From Acidobacteriota bacterium (GTDB taxonomy: Bacteria; Acidobacteriota; Terriglobia; UBA7540), in the NCBI GenBank assembly GCA_021780055.1, contig JAJXZM010000596.1:1-11610 (forward strand): a stretch of 11,610 nucleotides of DNA, in the 5' to 3' direction. A program made the position numbers and the translations under genes. Of the stretch, positions 7,300 through 11,610 are shown piece by piece. Below the pieces are notes generated by a model, which was not told where the DNA came from, ran no database searches, and was given only the letters and a program-made list of their open reading frames with translations. Numbering within the stretch: position 1 is the first letter of the stretch; the number at the start of each line of letters is the position of its first letter.

Positions 7300-8054
7300 G
7301 CAAAATTTCACGGCGCAAACTCATTACCAGCGGACTGGCAGTTGTCGCGGGAGCTTCGGGCCTTGGAGTGGCTGCCAAACTTGCGGAGCGGTATGGGCTG
7401 GTACCGCCTGATTCCGGCACGTTGTTTGGCCCCGGCGAAACACTCACCTATGCGGCGCAGCGGTTGTTGACCCGCCACACCATGGCGCGCGAGTTTTCCG
7501 CTGACCAGATTTCAAAACGTCCGTTCGCGAACCCGGTTGCTCCTCTTGGCGGGGAATTCCAGCGGCTCCAGGCGGGAGGTTTTGCGGATTGGCGCCTCAC
7601 GGTGGACGGCATGGTTGCGCGGCCGGCATCATTTTCGCTTGCGCAACTCAAGGCTTATCCGCGTAGCAGTCAGATTACTCTAATCGCGTGCGAAGAGGGC
7701 TGGTCTTACATCGCCGAATGGAGTGGAGTGCGGCTTTCCCTTATCCTTGATGCCGTCGGTGCGCTGCCCCAGGCCCGCTACGTTGTCTACCGTTCGTTTC
7801 AGAAGGACTGGTGGGACAGCCTGGACATGGCCGATGGCCTGCACCCGCAGACTATTCTCACTCTGGGAATGAATGGCAGCGACCTTCCTGCGCCGTTTGG
7901 CGGACCTCTCCGCATGCGGGTCCCCCGGCAGCTCGGTTATAAAAGCGTCAAGTACATTACCCATCTCACCGTGACCGATAACATCAGGAAATTCGGCAAG
8001 GGGCTCGGCTCGACAGAGCCGGAATACGGATACGCATGGTATGCCGGCATTTGA
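7296..8054 (+). CDS. Tat-exported molybdopterin oxidoreductase, sulfite-oxidase fold (252 aa)
   Basis: The protein opens with a twin-arginine signal (S5-R-R-K-L-I) and a hydrophobic stretch to about residue 28, so it is exported folded through Tat and may stay membrane-anchored. From about 97 to 228 it has the sulfite-oxidase/MsrP molybdopterin fold: a strand W-R-L-T-V-D-G, a S-L-A-Q-L-K-A-Y-P element, then I-A-C-E-E-G-W-S around Cys132, which is the expected molybdenum ligand and the only cysteine in the protein. F-G-G-P-L-R-M-R-V-P-R-Q-L-G-Y-K-S-V-K-Y is the typical cofactor-binding end. There is no dimerisation domain and no heme domain, as in the short bacterial family. GGAG at 7287-7290 lies inside the upstream gene and precedes the start, which overlaps the cytochrome stop by four bases. 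The partner is a b561-type cytochrome, not the MsrQ/YedZ type, so a protein methionine-sulfoxide reductase role should not be assumed. Substrate unknown. Confidence 0.9.
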   Translation: MSKISRRKLITSGLAVVAGASGLGVAAKLAERYGLVPPDSGTLFGPGETLTYAAQRLLTRHTMAREFSADQISKRPFANPVAPLGGEFQRLQAGGFADWRLTVDGMVARPASFSLAQLKAYPRSSQITLIACEEGWSYIAEWSGVRLSLILDAVGALPQARYVVYRSFQKDWWDSLDMADGLHPQTILTLGMNGSDLPAPFGGPLRMRVPRQLGYKSVKYITHLTVTDNIRKFGKGLGSTEPEYGYAWYAGI

Positions 8055-8161
8055 CGGGTTCGCGCGTCTCACGCCTGGTTTGAAGCTATGCGCTGAACGC
8101 CGACACCTCGAACCTGAAGATTCGCCTTCCAGAATTATCGCAAACACCTAAGCTACCCTTG

Positions 8162-8167
8162 TAAAAT
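8162..8167 (+). promoter_or_regulatory. Possible -10 box of the SDR gene
   Basis: TAAAAT at 8162-8167 matches the -10 consensus well and sits 27 bases before the ATG, which leaves a short leader containing AAGGGAG. No good -35 is seen at 16-18 bases; TTATCG at 8135 is too far. The 140-base gap from the molybdoenzyme stop also suggests a separate start. Confidence 0.35.
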
Positions 8168-8194
8168 CGATTTTCTGGCAAAAGGGAGAAGACT

Positions 8195-9163
8195 ATGCGA
8201 GTGGTTTTGATCGGCGGGACCGGCCATACCGGGACGTACCTTGTGCCGAGACTGATCGAGGCGGACTACGAAGTTGCCGTGATTTGTCGGCAGAAGAAGC
8301 CTCGCTACGAGCCGGACACACTCCCAGGCCGGGCGGCATGGGAACGCGTACAGTGGATTGAAATCGATCGCTCAAAGGCAGAGGCTGATGGCGAATTTGG
8401 CGAACGCGTCGTGGCGCTTGAACCCGACGTTGTGATCGACATGATCTGTTACCAGCCGCATAGCGCACGGCAACTGGTTGACGCGTTGCGCGGGCACATT
8501 CAACTGCTGATCCATTGTGGGACCATCTGGGCCAGCGGCCCCGGGGCGCAGGTGCCCGCCACGGAAAGCGATCCCCGACGGCCGATCTGCGACTACGGAC
8601 GTCGAAAGGCCGCGATTGAAGAATACCTGCTGGGCGAGGCGCGCCGGGCGGGATTTCCCGCAACGGTCCTGCGTCCGGGCCACATTGTGGGGCAGGGATG
8701 GGTCCCAGTCAATCCCGCGGCAAATTTCAATCCGCAGATTTATTCGGACCTGGCTCGGGGAAGAGGTTTGGCGCTGCCGCACCTGGGGCTGGAGACCCTG
8801 CATCACGTCCATGCCGACGATGTGGCCCAGGCGTTTATGCGAGCGCTCGCCAACTGGAGCGGCGCCGTGGGGGAAGCATTCAACGTAACCTCCGTTGCCG
8901 CGCTCACCCTGCAAGGTTACGCTGAAGCCGTCGCGGGATGGTTTGGCCGGCCGGCAAATCTGACGTTCCTGCCCTGGGACGACTGGAAGAAAACGGTTTC
9001 AGCGGAAGATGCCTCGGCCACCTGGGACCACATCCGCCACTCCTCCAATTGCAGTATTGAGAAAGCCAGTCGCATCCTTGGCTACCAGCCGCGCTACAGT
9101 TCACTTGAAGCCGTCAAAGAGTCCCTCGCATGGCTTATCCGGAACGGCCGAGTCCAGGTTTAG
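8195..9163 (+). CDS. Extended SDR family NAD(P)-dependent epimerase/dehydratase-like protein (322 aa)
   Basis: The start ATG has AAGGGAG six bases upstream. The N-terminus is a Rossmann strand-turn-helix, VVLIGGTGHTGTYLV, giving the G7xxG10xxG13 nucleotide-binding motif of extended SDRs. Y134-x3-K138 (YGRRK) is the catalytic pair, with T110 in H-C-G-T as the Ser/Thr position. R160-P-G in TVLRPGHIVG is the strand typical of the epimerase family. H-H-V-H-A-D-D-V-A-Q-A-F (203-214) is the usual second conserved block. The C-terminus (Y-Q-P-R-Y-S-S-L-E-A-V-K-E-S-L-A-W-L) matches the sugar-nucleotide epimerase/CSP41-like subgroup. It is cytoplasmic, and the fold and cofactor are secure. The substrate is not: no sugar-nucleotide, lipopolysaccharide or isoprenoid pathway genes lie nearby. 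The preceding molybdoenzyme operon and following secreted protein do not suggest a shared pathway. Confidence 0.9.
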   Translation: MRVVLIGGTGHTGTYLVPRLIEADYEVAVICRQKKPRYEPDTLPGRAAWERVQWIEIDRSKAEADGEFGERVVALEPDVVIDMICYQPHSARQLVDALRGHIQLLIHCGTIWASGPGAQVPATESDPRRPICDYGRRKAAIEEYLLGEARRAGFPATVLRPGHIVGQGWVPVNPAANFNPQIYSDLARGRGLALPHLGLETLHHVHADDVAQAFMRALANWSGAVGEAFNVTSVAALTLQGYAEAVAGWFGRPANLTFLPWDDWKKTVSAEDASATWDHIRHSSNCSIEKASRILGYQPRYSSLEAVKESLAWLIRNGRVQV

Positions 9164-9240
9164 CCTGCCATTTACCCGACCTGGCTTGTGTGCCACCCTG
9201 CCGCTGCAGATCGGGAAGTCGGCATGGGCTGGACCGGATG

Positions 9241-9256
9241 TGTGATGGGTATCACA
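9241..9256 (+). promoter_or_regulatory. Perfect CRP/FNR-family palindrome TGTGA-N6-TCACA
   Basis: TGTGA (9241-9245) and TCACA (9252-9256) are perfect half sites with the canonical six-base spacer; the symmetry extends one base inward (TGTGAT...ATCACA). The centre is at about 9248.5. GTTAAT at 9279-9284 could serve as a weak -10 with a start near 9290, placing the site at about -41.5, the class II activator position. The regulated gene would be the small secreted protein at 9322. The match is direct; binding by a CRP-type protein is inferred. Confidence 0.6.
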
Positions 9257-9309
9257 TACTTCAGCAATTCAAAGATGCGTTAATGGGGCGGTATTGGGAA
9301 AGTCATTCC

Positions 9310-9314
9310 GGAGG
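9310..9314 (+). promoter_or_regulatory. Ribosome binding site fixing the start of the small secreted protein
   Basis: GGAGG seven bases before the ATG at 9322. The same frame is open back to 9130, but the longer form has no such site, overlaps the SDR gene and would bury the signal peptide. Confidence 0.75.
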
Positions 9315-9321
9315 TATTGCT

Positions 9322-9672
9322 ATGTTGTCAAAAATCGCCAAGAAAGGATTGCTGCTCGGGTGTTTGTCTCTCTTCTTTGCAAGTTTCACCTTTGCGGCAT
9401 CTAGGACCATACGCGTAACCCAGGATGTTTTACTGCCTGGCGGGCAGACATTAAGAGCCGGCACCTATGAAGTTGTAGTAAATGAGAAGCTGGATCAGGT
9501 CCAATTCCTGAAGAACTCGAAGGTCGTGGTTACGCACGCCTGCAAGTGTATTCCAGAGGAAAAGAAGAACAAGGATACGGAACTGCAGCTTCAACAGGGT
9601 CCGGGGAATTCGCAAGTACTGCAGGCGATCAAGCTTGCGGGTGAAACTCGCACCATAACGCTGCCATCCTGA
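9322..9672 (+). CDS. Small secreted protein of the acidobacterial 'AGTY-VV' type (116 aa)
   Basis: The start ATG has GGAGG seven bases upstream. Residues 1-25 are a Sec signal peptide (MLSKIAKK, then LLLGCLSLFFASFTFA), with cleavage near A25/A26. The mature protein of about 90 residues begins SRTIRVTQDVLLPGGQTL and contains R-A-G-T-Y-E-V-V-V, V-Q-F-L-K-N-S-K-V-V-V-T-H, and a closing A-I-K-L-A-G-E-T-R-T-I-T-L. This strand pattern is that of a common but functionally unassigned family of small periplasmic beta proteins in acidobacteria. Two cysteines (C-K-C) sit mid-protein. No catalytic residues stand out. A perfect CRP-type palindrome lies 66 bases upstream of the start, so expression may respond to a CRP/FNR-family regulator. 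The gene is monocistronic as far as seen: the next gene is on the opposite strand. Confidence 0.85.
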   Translation: MLSKIAKKGLLLGCLSLFFASFTFAASRTIRVTQDVLLPGGQTLRAGTYEVVVNEKLDQVQFLKNSKVVVTHACKCIPEEKKNKDTELQLQQGPGNSQVLQAIKLAGETRTITLPS

Positions 9673-9679
9673 GCGAACC

Positions 9680-9708
9680 GGACGACCACAATTGCTAAGG
9701 ACGACCAC
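9680..9708. repeat. Short direct repeat GGACGACCAC
   Basis: Two identical copies of GGACGACCAC at 9680-9689 and 9699-9708, start to start 19 bases, just after the stop of the small secreted gene. The spacing of about two helix turns would put both on one face of DNA. It may be chance. Confidence 0.35.
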
Positions 9709-9887
9709 CTGCGCCAGTTGCATGTAGCGGCGTCGGCCATCATCACCGGCGTCGCCCCTGCCCGAACCACTGGTGCGGGTAACCCCACCCACTTTGATGA
9801 GCTGTGCGGTCCCTTGTGGAATCTTCCGCACCCGTGCTTTAATGCACTACCAAGTGATTTCGGCCGTGGAAACGTTCGCCTTTCGGC

Positions 9888-10967
9888 CTACTTGGCGCCA
9901 GGGAACGTAGGCGACGGCAACACTTCGGCAGAGGTACGGGTTGTTTTCCCATTCGTGCAAACCCCGTCTGAGGGTTGGTACCCTGCGGCCAGAGCGTCAG
10001 ATTGAGTCATCAGTTGCCCCGGCTTGTTGCCGAACAGGACGTCGTTCTGACAGTAGTAAAAGCCAAAATCCCTTTTCACCCAGACTCTTACGCTCGGGGC
10101 CGGCGCCGCAACTCCAGGCGAATCCGTGGAAGCCATCGCAACAGGCTGCTCTGCTGGCATGGCGGTATTGGCTTTGCTCGGGGGCGGCTGGTAGGCGATG
10201 GACGGATTGCCAGCAGAAGACTCGTCGGGTTGTCCGTGCGTGCATGTGCCGACGGAGGCCATGTACCCGGCTGACACCGCCTCCGATTGCGTCATTAACT
10301 TCCCCGGCTTGCTCCCGAACAGAATGTCGCCGCGGCAGTAGTAGAGACCCACATCTTTCATAGCCCACACGCTTACGTTGTCATTACCGAGAGAGGCCGA
10401 TACCTCTGGAGTCGAGGAACCATCTGAAGCGCCGGGTAGTTGCTGTGACGCGGCGGTCGGGTTATCGGCAGACGCAACCACCGGCTGGGCGCTCTGGCAG
10501 TATTTACCGTCGGAAGGCCGGTAGCCTGTCATCAGCGCGTCGGCCTGTGCCATCATTGCTCCCGGTTTGTCTCCGAACAGCGTACCACCCTCGCAGTAAT
10601 AAAACCCTGATTGCTGCTTTGTCCATACGCTCACGCCTTCACCCGCCTTTGGCAAGGTATAAGGCTTCGTCTTCCGCCCAAAGGCGAATATCTTGGATAA
10701 TGTCGGTAGATCATTTGACGAAGTCAACCAGGCAGTCACCGGAGATGAAGTTAACAGGAGGAAGCCGAAGGTTAACAACAGGAATGCAGGAATTAAAGGG
10801 TTCGAGGTGATCGAGGAATGAGTGTTTGGATTAGGTTTGAAGTGACCATCGTGGGACTGTCCTACGGGTGGGCGGAAGAAATTGCCGTGCAGTTTCAGGC
10901 CGAAGTTCTCCGCCACGCGCATGGGCCTTTCCAGCATCGCGAATATTTGCTTGCCGTGCAGCGCCAT
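9888..10967 (-). CDS. Single-pass membrane protein with three two-cysteine repeats (359 aa)
   Basis: The start is taken at ATG 10965-10967, which has AGGA eight bases upstream. ATGs at residues 11 and 16 are alternatives. Residues 1-57 are hydrophilic and His/Arg-containing, followed by one hydrophobic segment (58-80, NPLIPAFLLLTFGFLLLTSSPV). This suggests an inner-membrane anchor with most of the protein outside, or an unusually long signal sequence. Three ~45-residue repeats follow, at 113-157, 198-242 and 294-337. Their pattern is (S/R)VW-x5-G-(F/L)-Y-Y-C...L-F-G-x-K-P-G-x2-M-x-Q-(S/A)-(D/E)-A-(L/V)-x2-G-Y...C. The six cysteines (125/157, 211/242, 306/337) are the only ones in the protein, two per repeat, 31-32 residues apart. 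Ser/Ala/Pro-rich linkers of about 40-50 residues separate the repeats. The unit resembles the 'VWVNT-SGVYH...YG-TK-G-YM-E--A---GYR' domain common in bacterial small secreted proteins. Function is unknown; disulfide formation, metal or surface binding are possible. Confidence 0.8.
   Translation of the reverse strand: MALHGKQIFAMLERPMRVAENFGLKLHGNFFRPPVGQSHDGHFKPNPNTHSSITSNPLIPAFLLLTFGFLLLTSSPVTAWLTSSNDLPTLSKIFAFGRKTKPYTLPKAGEGVSVWTKQQSGFYYCEGGTLFGDKPGAMMAQADALMTGYRPSDGKYCQSAQPVVASADNPTAASQQLPGASDGSSTPEVSASLGNDNVSVWAMKDVGLYYCRGDILFGSKPGKLMTQSEAVSAGYMASVGTCTHGQPDESSAGNPSIAYQPPPSKANTAMPAEQPVAMASTDSPGVAAPAPSVRVWVKRDFGFYYCQNDVLFGNKPGQLMTQSDALAAGYQPSDGVCTNGKTTRTSAEVLPSPTFPGAK
9957..10631 (-). repeat. 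Three in-frame copies of a ~135-bp two-cysteine repeat
   Basis: Copies lie at 10497-10631, 10242-10376 and 9957-10088 within the membrane protein gene. They are clearly related at protein level (YYC, LFG-KPG, M-Q, GY, final C) and still recognisable in DNA, while the linkers between them are unrelated. This points to duplication of a module followed by divergence under constraint. Confidence 0.75.
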
Positions 10968-11001
10968 TTTACGTGTCCTTTCACCGCAAAATTGGGGCTA
11001 A

Positions 11002-11018
11002 GCGAACCTTCTGTTCGC
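11002..11018. repeat. Inverted repeat GCGAAC-cttct-GTTCGC upstream of the repeat protein gene
   Basis: Six-base perfect arms around five bases, 35-51 bases before the ATG at 10967 as read on the minus strand. The position suits an operator or a leader hairpin. It resembles a GAAC...GTTC box, but the five-base spacer differs from the four-base spacer of Gram-positive-type LexA sites. Confidence 0.35.
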
Positions 11019-11222
11019 GATTTCCTCTTCACCCGGACGTTTTGCGCGGCCTTGGGGTTGGCCCTATCAAGAGAGCCAGAATGCACAAGCCCCACGCCTG
11101 ACCTGCCTCCAAATGTATCTGCGTCCTGCCCCAAGATGGGCTGTAGCGAAGCTCAGGCACGCCTGCGTGGGCGCGACTGGCCAAGCAATGCGTGGCGCCA
11201 TGCTTACGGACGAGTTCCGCCC

Positions 11223-11606
11223 TTAGTGACCATTTCCATGGAGGCCGCCATTTCCAGGCACGTGGCCATTATGTCCGCCCGAGCCGTTCCCGCCGCCACC
11301 CGAGCCGTTTCCACCGCCCATACCATGGCCACTGCCGGCACCATGTCCATTTCCGCCACCATGGCCACCACTCGAACCGTGTCCATTGCCGGCGCCATGG
11401 CCGTCGCCCGAACCCGATCCTGCACCTGAAGCAGGCTGACCGGGCGAACCAGACCCGCTACCTGACGTGGGTTGACCGGAAGATCCCGATCCATCGGGCG
11501 CGCCGTGTGCGGATAGGCTCGCCACTGTGCCGGACGCATATGCATAGGTATTGTGCAATGAGGTCCTCATGATTTTAAGCACCGCGACTGTGACCAGGCA
11601 AATCAT
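11223..11606 (-). CDS. Gly/Ser/His-rich low-complexity protein, probably partial at its N-terminus
   Basis: The frame is open to the right edge; the first visible ATG is at 11604-11606, without a visible Shine-Dalgarno, so the true start may lie outside. The N-terminal end (MICLVTVAVLKIM) looks like the tail of a signal or membrane segment. From about residue 37 the protein is almost entirely Gly, Ser, Asn and His. Two copies of G-Q-P-(T/A)-S-G-(S/A)-G-S-G-S (45-67) are followed by G-x-G-H-G repeats with nine histidines (70-127). Glycine codons are used synonymously (GGC, GGT, GGA, GGG) while the amino acid pattern is kept, which supports this frame over the overlapping frames on both strands. 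It is probably exported or surface-exposed. His clusters may bind metal, but this is inference only. It lies 255 bases upstream of the repeat membrane protein on the same strand. Confidence 0.6.
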   Translation of the reverse strand: MICLVTVAVLKIMRTSLHNTYAYASGTVASLSAHGAPDGSGSSGQPTSGSGSGSPGQPASGAGSGSGDGHGAGNGHGSSGGHGGGNGHGAGSGHGMGGGNGSGGGGNGSGGHNGHVPGNGGLHGNGH

Positions 11607-11610
11607 AACG

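Noticed and set aside
8372..8914. 180-codon minus-strand frame opposite the SDR gene
   Set aside because: Shadow of the epimerase-like gene, whose motifs are unmistakable on the plus strand.
9850..9895. CCAAGT...ACTTGG pairing with inner GGCC arms at the end of the triple-repeat gene, as a terminator
   Set aside because: The inner stem is asymmetric, the stop codon lies inside the structure and no T-run follows on the minus strand.
11003..11017. LexA-type SOS box
   Set aside because: The GAAC/GTTC spacing is five bases, not four, and the downstream gene has no link to DNA repair.
10818..11429. 203-codon plus-strand frame across the right-hand minus-strand genes
   Set aside because: It spans the 5' end of the triple-repeat gene, the intergenic gap and the Gly-rich gene; its second half is a Met/Thr/Ala shadow of the G-x-G-H-G repeats and there is no Shine-Dalgarno.
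11204..11545. Alternative minus-strand frame, rich in Met/Val/Ala, over the Gly-rich gene
   Set aside because: Frame-shifted reading of the same repeats; the glycine frame shows synonymous variation while this one does not look like a protein.
1..11610. tRNA, rRNA, CRISPR array, insertion sequence, toxin-antitoxin or defence genes
   Set aside because: No TPsiC-arm-like block in a cloverleaf, no regularly spaced repeats, no transposase or nuclease motifs were found on either strand.

Overview
The window looks like a moderately GC-rich chromosomal segment from an acidobacterium (Acidobacteriota, Terriglobia-like). This is inferred from protein architecture, not from a marker gene. The clues are a cytoplasmic winged-helix/TolB-like/TPR regulator, a large lipoprotein with Ig-like domains carrying the W...C...CG...Y(S/T)AP signature, a small secreted 'LKAGTY-VV' protein, and a protein with 'VW...G-YYC...G-KPG..M...A...GY' repeats. 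No RNA gene, CRISPR array, transposase or other mobile-element gene was seen.

Left part (1-2361). A secreted cysteine-module protein runs off the left edge on the minus strand (1-639). It is followed by about 0.9 kb with no convincing gene. Near 1455-1499 lie two back-to-back perfect hairpins, just past the stop of an unrecognised 126-aa minus-strand gene (1528-1908). Another gene-poor stretch follows (1909-2361).

Centre-left (2362-6421). A 686-aa probable lipoprotein (minus strand, two Ig-like domains plus four beta-rich repeats) is divergent from a 590-aa winged-helix/TolB-like/TPR regulator (plus strand). The regulator has a strong sigma70-type promoter and a good Shine-Dalgarno. The divergent layout makes the lipoprotein a candidate target of the regulator, but this is not shown.

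Centre-right (6580-9672, all plus strand). A cytochrome b561-type membrane subunit overlaps by 4 bases (ATGA) a Tat-exported molybdopterin oxidoreductase of the sulfite-oxidase fold with a single cysteine. Together they form a two-gene periplasmic redox module, apparently expressed from an extended -10 promoter placed to give a leaderless or nearly leaderless mRNA. An extended SDR (NAD-dependent epimerase-like) and a small secreted protein follow as separate units. The small secreted gene is preceded by a perfect TGTGA-N6-TCACA CRP-type palindrome.

Right part (9888-11610, minus strand). A single-pass membrane protein carries three copies of a ~45-residue two-cysteine repeat. Beyond it is a Gly/Ser/His-rich low-complexity protein whose reading frame is still open at the right edge. 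Much of the window encodes envelope or exported proteins of unknown function, so most functional statements below rest on architecture and context.
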